From Lunularia cruciata (lineage: Eukaryota; Streptophyta; Marchantiopsida; Lunulariales; Lunulariaceae), in NCBI GenBank assembly GCA_948567375.1, contig OX419762.1, forward strand, positions 1,369,001 through 1,433,000: DNA of 64,000 nucleotides. The letters run 5' to 3'. Positions 34,125-46,094 of this stretch are shown here, in pieces. The notes under the pieces are model-generated. The model saw only the letters and a program-made list of their open reading frames with translations. It was not told the DNA's origin and ran no database searches. The position numbers and the translations under genes were made by a program. Position 1 is the stretch's first letter; every line of letters starts with the position of its first letter.

Positions 34125-36266
34125 TAGCACCTGCAAGTATGCATCCATGAATTCTCCCTTCAATTTCTTGAATGTTGCCTTCTACTCCTTCAATTCTTCA
34201 GTTTGTTGTTCAAGTTCTCCTCCATGCTTTACACAACTCTCCTTCAGATTATCAAAACTCTTCTTATGAAGAACAACATCAACCCAAAGTTCTTTGGCTT
34301 CCTTCTCTCCTTGGGTTAACTTACTCCCAACTCTGAGTTGTCTTTGTTCAAGAAGTTCATGACATTGAACTCATCCTTCACTTCCGGATGATCTTTCTTT
34401 AATTATTCCTTCTTGTTTTGTAATTGTGAGAACAAAGGACAGATGATCTTTGATAGATTAAGTACCCCATTGAATACTCCTTCTTCTTTGCAATCTTTGG
34501 CTTTGGTTGGCACTTCTTTGACTGGCACCTTACCTTGAAGTCACAATCTTTGCACCTTCAGAGTCACTCCGTCTGAGCTTTCTCCCTCCTCTTTGGCTTT
34601 ACTTGGTTTTGCAACTACAACCTACACACTTCTCTTCAATCTTGCTACCCTTGGAAACGCCAAGGCAGTCTCTCCTACTTGTTCTTCCTCCAACTCTACT
34701 ATAGGTAACTCTAGACAAGGCTCGTCTCTTCCTTCCACATGGTCAATTGCCGCATGGAACTCCTCATCCTCTTCTCTTACTATTTCATCCACTGATTGTT
34801 CACCCTACTCTATGGAGTGAACTCTTTTTCCTCTCTTGAGTCCTCAGACTTTGACTCAACTTTTCCTTCCAATTCTTCCTCTCAAGAATGGTCCTTCACC
34901 ACCTCCATTTTTGGCTTTGGATTTAGCCTCCTTGTTTGTTGTGGCGGCAATGGCAATATTCTTCTTTGGATTTATGTCTCTTCCTTGTCCTTGGGATGTC
35001 AACCGACATTATCTTCTCCTTCGTACTCTTGATGTTGTATTCATCACCCTCACGGACTTGCATGATGTAGTATTGCTTGTACTCATCCAATACTCTTTGT
35101 AAATGAGGATGAAAGTGGGACACCATCCTTCCTCTCTCCTCCAAGATGAGTAGGTTCAATCCAAAGTAGAAATGGGCTGCAAAGGTACAAACTAGTGGGA
35201 CGGCAAGTCTAGTCTCCAATTATTAATCATTTAACCTACTTGCTGGTGAAAACACTTTGCCCAATTCATTGCTACTCCTACAAACATCTAGTGAAAGAAC
35301 ATAGCTTGTTGCATTGTCAAATAGGTAGTTCATTCTAGCTTAACCATAGCCATCATCATGCTAACTATACCCCTTTGTATTGGTCCCTATAGTTATCTAC
35401 CTTGTATCCATTCTTGATGCAAGGTGCAAGGAACAAATTCCTCACCTTGGTTGTTTCTTCCAAAGAATCACACTTTTGATAGAAGGTGACTCCTCCCACT
35501 TCTCTTACTTCCTTCTCCAAGACTAATCTCCAATCTAACTTAGTCCCTTGAGCCGTATTTCCTCTCTTTCCCTCTATCTTGGGACCATCTTTGCAATTGC
35601 TAGCATTCTAGGGCCATGAACCCTAAAAAGCTCAAATTTTAGTTCCATGCTAAAAAGATGATGCAAAGTTTGCTCAAGACTTTGATCCTTGCCACTACGT
35701 CTAATCAGCAAATTTCATTCTACTTATTTACTTTTGGTGGCATTGTGTGCTTGCTTACTCTTGGTCTCTAAAAGATCAAACCCTCCACAAAATCCAAGAT
35801 CCTAACTCCTTTGGGACAACTATTGAGAGGCATGAGATATCATCATGATATTTCAAAAATCTCTTGACAAAGCCTCAATCTTATATATTTTTGGCTGAGC
35901 ATCAATTCTTCAATCAATCTTCAATTGACATGCCAATTTTGCATGTTTTTTTTCTATCACTCCCAATGTCATCTTGATCCTGAGGTAGTCATTTTCTTTA
36001 CATGAACTTTCTTGATTGGCTAGACCCAAGGAAAATTTGTTACATGTTCTTCAGATCCGGTTGCACATCCCAATACAAAGTCTCCTTACTTTGGGTTCAT
36101 ACTTCCTTAAGTCCAACTCAAGTCCATCTGACTCTAACCTAAGATCAACTTCTTTGGGTCTATGCCAAACTCACAATTCTTCTCTTTTCTTCTTCCTTAA
36201 GCTTCAATTTGGCTTCAAAAATTCACTTCTTTAAAACTCATTAAAACAAAATATGTGGGTACCACA
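34125..36266 (-). repeat. Family A LTR fragment, minus orientation
   Basis: The right end is the true LTR start (GTGGGTACCACA at 36,255-36,266), and the sequence runs leftward through U3 and the LTR ORF to the coiled coil, where it is truncated. Readable ORF pieces include the globular part at 35,219-34,923 (HFYFGLNLLILEERGRMVSH) and acidic linker sequence. The missing left half means no duplication can be tested. Confidence 0.8.
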
Positions 36267-37415
36267 TAGATAGAGTAGATAGAAGATGGTTGAAGTAGGA
36301 AACAATGTCTATCTTAGGTTAGATTTGGTTAGATCAAAATAAGATGAAATTTGTACTAGTGTGAAGGTAAGAACTCAATGTGACGTAGCTAAAGTAGGAG
36401 TGCAAGTGACTTTGGGTAAGTTACTTGAGTTGGTTGAGATAGTTAGGGTAGAGGAAGAGAATGTAGTTAGTAAGATAATGAATTTAGTCCCAATTCAAAC
36501 TGAAGATAGGACAATTATAGAAAGAGATGTAGAAATAGTGGATGAACCCAAAGTGCAGGAGATGATTGTAGAGAATTTGGATACAAAAGCTAAAGTAAAG
36601 CTAGACATCAGATCAGATTAGGAGTAACTATTTGAGATCTAGAGAGGTAGATATGAAAAAGTGGAATGACAGTTTGGATCTACGGATTTGTAAGTAGAAA
36701 TTGAAGTGGTTTAGGTATTTTTTTAATTATTAGTTGCTCTACCTATTTAAAGGAGGCATGTGCAGTGTCATGTTGTTCAATAGTCATATTTTTGAAGTTG
36801 AGTAAAGTGAAGTGCTATAACTCAGTGCCTTTTGTTTTGGCTTAATTTCAAGGATCAATCTTGTTTGTTTGTCAATGTTTGGAGAAGTTTGAATTGCAAT
36901 TGGAGTGTGTAAGATGTTGGATTCTATAGCTTTGATTCCATTGTGTGTATTTGATCCTAAGTAGAATGCAATCAAAGCAATACCTTGACAAATCTATGAG
37001 GAATTGTAGTGTTGGTAGTATTTCACATTTGTGATCACAATGCTAGATTGATGCAAAGCAACTTTGATTGAGAAAGTTGTGCCTTCAATGGAGGGGTGGA
37101 ACACAATTCAAAGGTGAAATCATTTTGTGGTGAATTAGCCTTCTTCAAGAAAACCAAATCGTTACAATCAGTATCAATTTGGAAAGCATTTGAAGAATTG
37201 TGATTATGGGTGTTTTTTATTTGTGATAAGTTTGCAAAGTAGTTACTTGTTACTCTCTTTTGGGTGTGGTTTCTACTCAAGAGACTAAAGACACAATCAA
37301 GAAGAACTGATTTGGGAATTTTACTTTGTATTTGACTATTCTTGACCATCATCTCTATGGGAATGAACAATTACCTATCAATTACTACAAAAGTGATACT
37401 TGTTGGGTTGTCACA
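36267..37415 (+). repeat. Family A LTR, 3' third, plus orientation
   Basis: Starting abruptly in the RVDRR region of the LTR ORF, the sequence includes the tail (VGVQVTLGKLLELVE and an EPKVQEM motif, 36,361-36,621) and continues to the genuine LTR end GGGTTGTCACA at 37,415. A2 interior sequence follows at once. Together with 34,125-36,266, this suggests a plus-strand A LTR invaded by a minus-strand A LTR, followed by loss of the left part. Confidence 0.8.
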
Positions 37416-39636
37416 TCCCCACCTCAAGGAAACTACTATATCTGAAGAGGAAGATCAATCCAAGGATTCATCTTCCTCATCTTTGAAAGACTTGGACCAA
37501 GAAATCCAAGTAAATTATTTGGAACGCTACAAGGTGGATGTCAAAGAGGAAAACCTATATGATGTGGCCTCTAGTAGTAGTGATTTGGAGGAAAGGAGTT
37601 ACAAATCGACTTGACTTGGATTGAGTTAAGTCAATCATGTGAAGGAGTCATCCATCTCAATGACTATCAAGATATAGTCTTGGAAGAAGGCAAAGTACTT
37701 AAAAATATCCAAGATAGTCACTCCCAAGGAATTAGAAGATTATATTATCTTATTTAAAGAATACCATGATGTATTTGCCTAGTCAATCAATCAAAAGCCT
37801 AGAATCTCCACACAATTTGGGGAGCATCATATTGATCAGGTAGAAGATGCAATTCTAGTTTGGCAATGCAAGTGCAGATTAAACCCAAAGTACTCACTCT
37901 TGGTGAAGGATGTGATTAACAAATACTTAGGAGGCCAGAATTATATTTCCAATCTTGAGTAGTGAATGAGTATCCCCAATTGTCATTGGTCCAAATAAAA
38001 AGATAGGAAAATTTTGGGTGTGCCAAGATTTTTGCAAGCTAAATATAATCACAAAGAAGGATCATCATCATTTGCCATTTACGGATACAATTCTAGATCA
38101 AGTAGTAGGTCATCTTTGCTATATTTTTCTTGATGGATTTTTAGGCTATAGTAAAGTGTCCATTTGAGAAGAAGACAACAAAAAACTACATTTTTTACCA
38201 ATCAGGGTATATAATTAAATATCTTTTGGGTTGTGTAATGCTCTTGCTATATTTCATCTGAAGATGAATGGGATATTTAAAAACTTTGTTTGTAAGTTTA
38301 TGGAAGTCTTTATTGGTGACTTTTTTGTATTTGGATAAAGAAAGGTGCATTTGGACTACCTCCATCAAACATTTGATAGGTGCTGTGTTGCAAGATTATC
38401 CTTACACCCAAAAATATGTTTTCTTGCCATGACAATAGGAATGTTGTTGGGACATTGGGTGTCAAGCCAAGGAATAGAAGTTGATGTTGAGAAGGTGAAG
38501 GTTATAAGCCTTGGAATCTCCTAAAATATTTGGGAGCTAAGAGCTTTCTTGGGTCATGTTGGATATGACAAGCGCTTTCTCACTAATTATGTAGTGTTGG
38601 TTGCACCCTTAACAAAGTTATTAAAGAAATTTGAAGACTATTTGTGGGAGGCAAAGCAAGAAGAGGCCTTCTAGGTGTTGAAAAGGGAAGCTAGTGGAAG
38701 CACCAATCACAAGGCTCCAAATTAGGATATCCCTTTTGTTGTATATGTGGATACTTTTTCTATAGCAATAGGAGTAGTCCTTAGCAAAAAGGATGAAAAG
38801 AAGAATGATTATCCTATTTATTATGCTAGCAGACAATTGTCAATTGCATACAAAAATTAAACCACTATGGAACAAGAAGCACTCAAAATAGTGTATGCTT
38901 GCAAGAAGTTTCAACATTGCTTCTTGGATGCAAGTTTGTTTTCCATGTGGATCATTATGCACTACAATACTTAGTCAAGAAAGTTGATTTGTCAAGGCAT
39001 GTTTGATTCTATTACTACAAGAATTCACATATATTGTACAAGTAAGGAAGAGAGCTCTACATGCAAATGCAGAATTTTTGACCATGTTAGAAACCCAAGA
39101 GCAAGACCAAGAGATAGATGACCATTTCCCTAATGAAGAGCTATACCATTTGAATTACAAGATAGAAAGCATAAGATGTGCATCAAAATACCATTATATA
39201 CATAAATGTCTTGAAGGATGTCTTAGATGTCTTGAAGGATCGGATCCAAAAACAAAGTGCTCAATAAAATAGGACCGTATGAGCTCAAGCATAACATTTA
39301 AGATGTGTGAATATGAGATGTTGCATAGGTAGGGCTAGTAATAGAATCCCTACACTTTGAATCATTGGGGGGTGATTATGCATTGAAGAACATAGTTAAA
39401 ACTCCTTTTGGTAAGGTTCTGGAGGCCTATGATGTATAAGGATACACAAGCTCATATCACAAGCTATGATGCTTGTAAACACATGGTGAAACTTATGTCT
39501 ACTACTTAGTGGCCATTGACACCAATTTTACCATTAGCTCCATTTCAGAAATGGGGTATTGATTTTGGGACCAATTCAACCGATCACCCAATTCACCAGA
39601 AAGAGGTACATTTTAGTATGCATTGATTATGCTATT
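37416..39636 (+). pseudogene. A2 polymerase, RNase H and integrase start
   Basis: The sequence aligns with the A1 polyprotein from the acidic pre-polymerase stretch (DQSKDSSSSSLKD, 37,432-37,614) through the polymerase (NPKYSLLVKD-like, HHLPFTDTILDQVV-like, GFLGYS-like), RNase H (VYVDTFSIAIGVVLS-like) and the open stretch 39,003-39,272 (LLLQEFTYIVQVRKRALHAN), then the integrase zinc domain and KWGIDF at about 39,550. Stops are frequent. The catalytic box near 38,315 is no longer intact. The frame breaks at 39,636 inside the integrase core and resumes at 53,044. Confidence 0.8.
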
Positions 39637-41050
39637 GTGGTACGCACATTTTCTATTTTGGATGCATTTTAAAGAAGTGCATTATTTGAACTAAATTGAA
39701 CCCAAATGGAAAAGAAAGAGAAGAAGCATGTGTTTTGATCTGACCAAAGGAGGTCGACTTCGTGTCAAAGGAAAAAGAACTTGGATTGGACTGGAAGTAC
39801 AATAAGGATACTTCATCAAAGAATGAAAGTTGTAGGTCAGGATAACTGCAGGGCTTGTATCTCAATGACCACATGTCAAAATTGTGCTTGCTATGTTTTG
39901 TTGGAAACGTCTCTTCTAGGGCTTTTTGTTGCAACAAAAACTGTTGAGTTTGGAGGTCTATAAGTTTGGAGTTACAAGCATTTGAAGTTTCTATAATAGA
40001 TGTATGGAGTAATTGCATGACTTTGGGTTGGGTTCTTTGGGTCTATATGATTTTTGGACTTATATGACTTTGGGTCTATACAATTTTGGACTTATATCAC
40101 TTCAGGTGTATATGAATTTGGACTTATACAACTTAAGGTTTACATGACTTGGGGTCATGACATTTTGCCTCAAGACAAAGGTGACCCAATTGGAGGTAGT
40201 CAAACATCGGAGTGCGGGGCAAGTGATTTTGGATGTCTTGCCAAAGTCATCTAAGGAACTTAGAGTAGGGAAAGAAGAGATAGTTAGGATACCCATGACT
40301 TTAATTTCAATTCAAATTGAAGATAGGATAGAAATTGAAGGAAAAGTTGAAGTAATGAATGAACCCAAAGTGTAGAATAAGACAATGAGTGTCTTTGGAT
40401 TTGTCATTTGAGCCTTTAGGGAAGAGTGGGTTGCAAGATAAAGAGGTAGATAGCTCACCCATGTCTTGAATTGCAGATCAAGGTGAAGACATGTTAGAAT
40501 TGGTAGAAAATTAGTGGTTGTAGAACCCAAAGTACATGAGGTAAAGGGACTTTCTTCAGGTTAGAAGCCAAAGTAGAAGTGGACATTGGATTGAGGTAAT
40601 AACAATTTTGAGATAGAAAAGAGCAGATATGAAGAGGTGCATTGTCATTTTGGATCTGGAAGTGTGGTACCCACATTTTTTGTTTTTTTTCAAAATGGAG
40701 AAGAAGAAGTGTATAGAGAAGTCAGATTGCGTCTATATGGCCAAAGAAGGTGAAGAAAAGAGCCTTCGGGATGAAAACCGAGGTAAAGTAGCTTTGGGTC
40801 ATAAGGCAAAGTACTCGGATTTGCCCTGTCAACATACAACTCAAAGTAAAGAGTCTTCGTATCGGGGGGAGCTCAACCTGAGGCAAAGACAATGTAACAA
40901 CCTTTCTTCGGGGCGAGAAATTCAAGAAGGGACCGTTCAAAACCGGCAGCCCATATGCGTGAAGTACAATTGACAGTGACAAGCGCATGCAAGAGGTGTG
41001 ATTTCCTTGGTAGAAACTCGAATTGAAGAGAGACGAAGAAGGCGTGACTC

Positions 41051-41058
41051 TATAAAAA
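41051..41058 (+). promoter_or_regulatory. TATA box of the giant A LTR
   Basis: TATAAAAA preceded by GACTC occurs 27 nt upstream of the first ATG of the LTR ORF (41,078). The same box and the same 27 nt spacing occur on the minus strand at 63,198-63,191 with ATG at 63,171. A start of transcription about 30 nt downstream would fall on this ATG. Confidence 0.65.
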
Positions 41059-42170
41059 TTGGGCTAACGACAAAGCAATGTCAAGCAATTTTCCTTTGCC
41101 GTTGAGGAGTCGTCCTGTAGGTGATCGTGGGAAGGGAAGTAGAGTTGAAGACGCGCTAGTGTGTAGAGGAGAATTTGAGAGAGTGAAACCGAGAGACAGT
41201 GAGGAAGCAAGAAAGATGGGAGGAGGAAAGAAGAACTCCGAATTCACAGTGGGAAATCATGCAATTTGGAGGTTAGATGTGATCGCAAGAAGCAAAGTCT
41301 TGAGCCAACTTCGGATCACATTCTTGGCATGGAATTGAAATGCAAGTTTTCTAGGTTTCATGACTGAGATAATCAAGAGTAAGTGTCTCGATGGCCCCAA
41401 GGAAGAGGGGAAGAGAGGAAATCCGGCTTGCTGGAACAGAGTTGGATTGGAGATTAGTGCTCGGGAGAGAGGTAGGCGCGGAGCAAGGTGCCACATTCTT
41501 GGGGAAGGGAGAAGTAGCAAAAGAAACCCAAGAAGTGAGGGATGCCTTCTCTTCAAAGAGAATGAAGAATGGGTATAAGGTTGAGAGTTACAAAGATCCA
41601 GTGAAGAGAGGGATTGTGAGTGCTCTCATGGCAATCTTGAAGCCGGAGAGGACGACTTATGTGATGAAACACCAAGCAGTGTTCTTCCATAAGATGTTTG
41701 CAGGAGAACCTATCAATTGGGCGAGGTGCTTCCATGGGAGGACAAGACAGATGGTGTAGAATTTGCAGGAAAAGTCGCCTCCACACTACATTGCGCCGTT
41801 TGCAGCACATTTCTACCTCGGGTTGAATTTGCTCAATTTGGCGGAGTGCAACAGAATGGTGTCTCACTTCCATCCCGACATGAGAAGAGAAGTCAACATG
41901 GAGGAGCAGCAATACATTCTTCAAATCCAAAGCACGGATGCGTACTATGCAAAGACAGGAAAGAGCATGGAGATAGAAGTGAGTACTCCAAAGTCGAAGA
42001 AGTGGAGTCGACAAGGAGAAGCCAAAGATGTGGAGAAGACAAGACCTCATAAGACCAGGAGAGGAAACTTGAGGAGAGGCAAAGTGGTGATTGCATCAGA
42101 AGAGGAAGACTCGGAAGGCGAAGCCGAGTGCAAGTACGCAGACTTAGAACACGAGGAAGAACCGGAGCTC

Positions 42171-42862
42171 TGTAACACCCATTTGTGCATGTGTGTGGTA
42201 TTGTGATATTTAGCTTGGTATTATAGGTACTTAAGAGATATTATTTATATAGAGATAAAGGATGGTTCTATATTAGTCATGGTTAGCTAAAACTAGTCAT
42301 AGCTAAGATAGAGAGGACCTTACTTTAGAGGAAGTAGAAAAGATGAGCACCACTATTTTGGACTTTAGTGTGTTGACTTGGTATTATTCCTAGGTGTTTG
42401 GCTTTGAGGAAAGAGTTGAGAACTCTTGGGCCCGCAAGCCTTTTTGTTTTGGATTCTTCTTTAGTCCAAGGATAGCCCATGTGAAGGAATCCTTGACTTA
42501 GTGGTTGGGTCAAGATAAGACCACATGCATAGGGGAATATGCCCATGTGAATAGATATTCCTTTCTACTTTTTGACTTTACTTGACTTTTAGTCTAGTAA
42601 CTTGAGTTACTACGGTAATTAGTAACTTTGGTACGTAAATATTTAACAAGTATATAAACAAGGGGTGAGGAGAAACTCATCATCCTTTCATTTGCAACTA
42701 TCTCTCTCTCATTGAGTTCTCTAGTGAGCAATGTCTTGAGTCTTGGAGTGTTAGCCTTGGAGGAGTATGATGGAATTCGGGTTCCTTGCCTTCTTAGTCC
42801 ATGGTGCGCTACCATAATAGCCATCAAAGGTTCATCCTGAGTGAGAGATAGGCCGGCTCACA
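42171..42862 (+). repeat. 5' LTR of C1
   Basis: It starts TGTAACACCCATTTG and ends GGCCGGCTCACA. A TATA-like box (TATATAAA, 42,651-42,658) lies about 205 bp from the end, so the R-U5 part is short, in contrast to family A. The preceding bases agctc are the target-site copy. Confidence 0.95.
42651..42658 (+). promoter_or_regulatory. TATA box of C1 5' LTR
   Basis: TATATAAA in a caagtatataaacaagggg context is retained in the 3' LTR at 49,778-49,785 and in most C LTR copies in the window, which supports a functional promoter role. Confidence 0.6.
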
Positions 42863-43722
42863 TTTTTGGTTCCGTTACCGGGACCTCTCTAGAAGGCAAG
42901 ATAATGTTCCGCGTTCAATTCTACATTAGGCAGAAGGAGGCTATGAGAGCTTACTTGGAGAGAACATTAGGAAAGGAGAGGTCTGAACTTATGTTAGGAG
43001 AACCAAGATCCATTTTTATACCCTGTAGTTCTTTATGATGTCTTTGAGGTGATTTTGTACATCTTGTACACATGAGAGGAATTCGAGATATTGTGTGAGG
43101 TGGATTGCAGATTTTGGGGATTAAGGTGATTTTGGGCAAAATCTAAAGTTTGAGATCTGGACTTGAGATTTCTACACATGATAGCTTGGGTTATCTTTCA
43201 GTTAGCACATTCAAAATTATTATCAGAGCTACTATGCGCACTGGGCTAGAATTTTTGAAAGTTGATAGGGTAAAGTGCTCCCGCAACTGCATGCTCTCTG
43301 GAAAATTGTACAGAGTCTACCATTTCTTGAAATCTTAGTGAATTGTCCTGAAAATTTCCAAGAAAATTCAGTGCATTGTATTCTACCTGCTGCCACAAAC
43401 ATTAGAGAGAGATCGTTTTTGTGCAGGGCGTTATGAGTTTTTGAAGTGAGGGGGGTGGTTTTTAGACCAAATCTGAAATTTGTGTGCTGAATAGAAAGGT
43501 ATCTAGGCGAAATGGCTTGATGAAAAGATCTGAAATTTTGCAGGGAGGGACGCCCTAGAGTTGTGATCAAGTGTGCTAAATTTCAGAGGACTATGACATA
43601 CTGGTTGGGAGATTTGAGTGACATTGTGAGGAAGGGTCAATTCTGCAGAGTGGAGATCTCATGCATGAGGAGTTTGAGATCAACAAAAAGCATGTTTGAG
43701 TGTTTAGATTCATCTTGGGAAC
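42863..43722 (+). other. C1 primer site and leader
   Basis: TGGTTCCGTTACCGGGA (42,867-42,883) starts four bases after the LTR and resembles the tRNA-Asp complement used by Athila/Tat elements. A small frame follows at 42,904-43,038 (MFRVQFYIRQKEAMRAYLER). The element at 54,838 has the same leader, where this frame is partly kept. The rest of the leader has stops in all frames and no further recognised feature. Confidence 0.65.
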
Positions 43723-44160
43723 ATGGAGTGTTATCAAGAGTGGAAATTGAGATTATGCAAGGTTCCCCAAGGGTTTGAGATGATTTTAGGGGTGGATTTG
43801 AGGAAAAGAGAGTTTACAATAGAATTTGAAGGGAGTGTTGAGAGGATCCAAAAACCTACACCACTTGGAGGAAAGAGTGAGTCTAAGTGCTTTCTATGTG
43901 GAGAGATGGGACACAAGGCAAGTTCATGTCCATTGACCTTTGAGAGCAAGAGATTGAGGGAAAGGAGATGCTTACTTGACTTGGGTTTGCATGTTGGACC
44001 TTCTTCACCAAGATTGGGAGGGAGAAGATCTAAGACCAAGGAGTTGTGTGAGGTTTGTGGAGTTGAAGGACTTCCAAAAGGACATGAGTGTAGTGGAATA
44101 AAAGCACTTTTGGAAACTTTGGTGAAGGATCTTGGAGAGAGTCTTAGTACAGCTATATAA
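43723..44160 (+). CDS. C1 leader ORF with zinc knuckle, 145 aa
   Basis: An uninterrupted frame upstream of gag encodes about 145 residues. It has a segment GFEMILGVDLRKREFTIEFE, then PTPLGGKSESKCFLCGEMGH with a canonical CCHC knuckle at 43,888-43,929 (CFLCGEMGHKASSC), a basic stretch, and a second Cys/His cluster CEVCGVEGLPKGHEC, followed by a Leu-rich helix. The C2 element keeps the same ORF (59,274-59,678). Gag has its own knuckle, so this is an extra nucleic-acid-binding product. The layout recalls the DUF4283 plus zinc-knuckle proteins of plant LINEs, but I cannot test that. The ATG is uncertain because upstream sequence diverges in the C2 copy. Confidence 0.6.
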   Translation: MECYQEWKLRLCKVPQGFEMILGVDLRKREFTIEFEGSVERIQKPTPLGGKSESKCFLCGEMGHKASSCPLTFESKRLRERRCLLDLGLHVGPSSPRLGGRRSKTKELCEVCGVEGLPKGHECSGIKALLETLVKDLGESLSTAI

Positions 44161-44431
44161 ATACTACCACCTTCATTAGCTAGTTCTCAAGATTAGTGAT
44201 GGAGATAATCTTTCAACTTATGGATAAACTATCCATGAGAGTTAGATTAATATGCACTCTAGGATTTGATATTGCTATAGAAATCTTGGAACAACCTAAA
44301 CCTTTTGTGTTCCCTAGAGTGGATTATTCTCAGATTGTGTTAGTCATGTATATACTCTATTAGTAATAGAGTGAGAAAAAAGAAAAAAGAAAAAAAAATT
44401 TGAGAGAAAAGAAAGATAGTGAGGGGTTAAG
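44161..44431 (+). other. C1 spacer with purine tract before gag
   Basis: No coding sequence is seen. A purine tract (44,370-44,428, runs of gagaaaaaag) ends just before the gag ATG. It could be an internal polypurine tract or a translation-start context; neither is shown. Confidence 0.4.
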
Positions 44432-45418
44432 ATGGGGAAACTTCCGGTTTTCTTTGGCAAGGATGGAGAAGATGTGGAGGCCTTTGTGAGAGACTTCAAG
44501 AGAGCTTGCATAGGAAATAATGAGAGGAGGAAGAATGAGTGGGCCTCATTATTACCAGATTTCTTTGAGGATGCAATACTTACATGGTATGAGTCAGAAT
44601 ACCAAAAGAGAGAGAGGAGAGATGGGGAAGAGGACTCTTGGGAGACTTTGAATTCAGCACTCATTAAGAACTTTCTTCCTGATGAGAGTTATGAGAGATT
44701 GATGAGTGAGGTTACATTTCTCAAGCAAGGACATGGAGAGAAAGTGAGAGTCTATGTAGAAAGAGCTGAAAAGTTGGAGTCCAGATTTCGCATAGTGTGG
44801 AGGAAGGGTGGGGATGATGTGGAGACTACAATGATTGGCATAGGGGCCATGCTCACCAAGAATTTTGTGGGAGGGTTGAGACCACAAATTAGAAGCAAGG
44901 TGAGATATGAGAAACCTTCTTCCAAGGTTGAAGCTATCAAGATCGCAATTCGTATGGAGAAGAGTTTGGAAGGGGATAAGAGTGATTTGGTGGTGAAGGA
45001 GGTTGTGCATCATCCTCAAGGCTACAAGTATGGTGGAACTTCTGATACTTTGGTGACAAGGGTTGCACCACAAGTAGTAGTTGCTCCAATTGTTGCACCT
45101 CCACCAAAAGATCCACTCCAAACCATCACAGAACAACTTGCGGATCTCAAGATCAATGTGGTGTAACTATGGGAGAAGAGAGAGGTGGATCAGAATGTAG
45201 GGAGAGGGCCTAGGAGTTATGGAAACTGTCCATATAGAGGAGGCAAACCAGCCAACAATTTCAATGATAGAAATTGTTTTGGTTGTGGAAGAAGAGGCCA
45301 TATCCAAAGGAATTGCCCAAATTCCACTTACCATGGGGTTATGAGGGAGCCAATAGAGAGAAAGAGGGAGGTAGTGAAACCCAAGTGGCTCCTAATCCCA
45401 AAAAAGGTAAGAGGATAG
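44432..45418 (+). CDS. C1 gag with capsid and zinc knuckle
   Basis: The frame starts MGKLPVFFGKDGEDVEAFVR and is open to TAA at 45,164-45,166, then continues in the same frame to 45,418, so one stop interrupts it. The capsid part shows DAILTWYESEY, WETLNSALIKNFLPDESYER, FLKQGHGEKVRVYVERAEKL and NFVGGLRPQIRSKV, the pattern of retrotransposon Gag. A Pro-rich linker precedes the CCHC knuckle at 45,275-45,316 (CFGCGRRGHIQRNC). Gag assembles the particle and binds genomic RNA. The frame then slips into that of the protease. The start is the first ATG after the purine tract and matches the usual Gag beginning. Confidence 0.85.
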
Positions 45419-46094
45419 CATCCATAGATGTGGTTGAGAGCAAGTATGAGAAGGGAGAGTGCTCAAACTCCAAGGGTCTTAATTTGGAGCTTTTGGCACA
45501 AGAGAAGAAGAGAGCTCGTTTTGCAAAGGATGTTCACTCTTCTCAAGGATTTACTTCAAGCAAGGATACTCCTATGTCTATTAGGAGCACTCACACCTCA
45601 ACACCATCAACAACAAAGACTCCAAGGAAGAAGTTGGGGATGGAGGACTTCTTGATCTCAAAGCAACAATGGAACTACAATGTGTTGGAGGATGTTGATA
45701 GTCACAAGGCTAACATCATAGTGGGCCAATTGATTGCTTTGAACCCTACCTTGAGAATGGAGCTGAGAGGTGGTTTGAGTTCTACAAGGAGCAAGAGGAA
45801 GAAGAAAGCAAAAGTTCCAGTATCAATGGGGGTGGTGGATGCCAAGCCAACACCATGGGAGGCTTGTGAATATACCTCCAAGATTGATGTGAGAGTGAAT
45901 GGTCACAACATCAAGGATGCATTGGTTGATGGAGGATCAGCAGTAAATGCCATGTCAGAAAGGTTGATGAAGAAGTTGGGTATGATACCCTCAAGACCTT
46001 CAACATTTGTGGTGAGCATGGCAAACAAGCAACAAGTTTGACCAGTAGGGGTGATGGATAAAGTGGTAGTTTCTATTATGGGAGTTCAAATCTC
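45274..46094 (+). CDS. C1 protease region
   Basis: The open frame 45,274-46,041 (255 residues) starts as a shadow of the zinc knuckle, so the real coding part begins near 45,330. A charged, Thr/Ser-rich linker leads to a retropepsin domain with ALVDGGSAVNAMSERLMKKL, where D-G-G-S stands for D-[ST]-G-[AS]. The frame meets TGA at 46,039-46,041; the domain continues near 46,095 in a different frame with YDLLLGRPWLRVA. The protease would cut Gag-Pol. The D-G-G-S loop is seen in other plant Gypsy proteases to my knowledge, so it need not be inactive. Confidence 0.75.

Noticed and set aside
41330-41900. Envelope-like gene of an endogenous retrovirus
   Set aside because: The product is hydrophilic, with no signal peptide, membrane span or cleavage site, and lies within the LTR and not after pol.
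42166-42170. A clear 5 bp duplication with an LTR ending in CAC for C1
   Set aside because: Because the base after CAC is A on both sides, the data fit equally a 4 bp duplication gctc with the canonical CA end; the length is left open.
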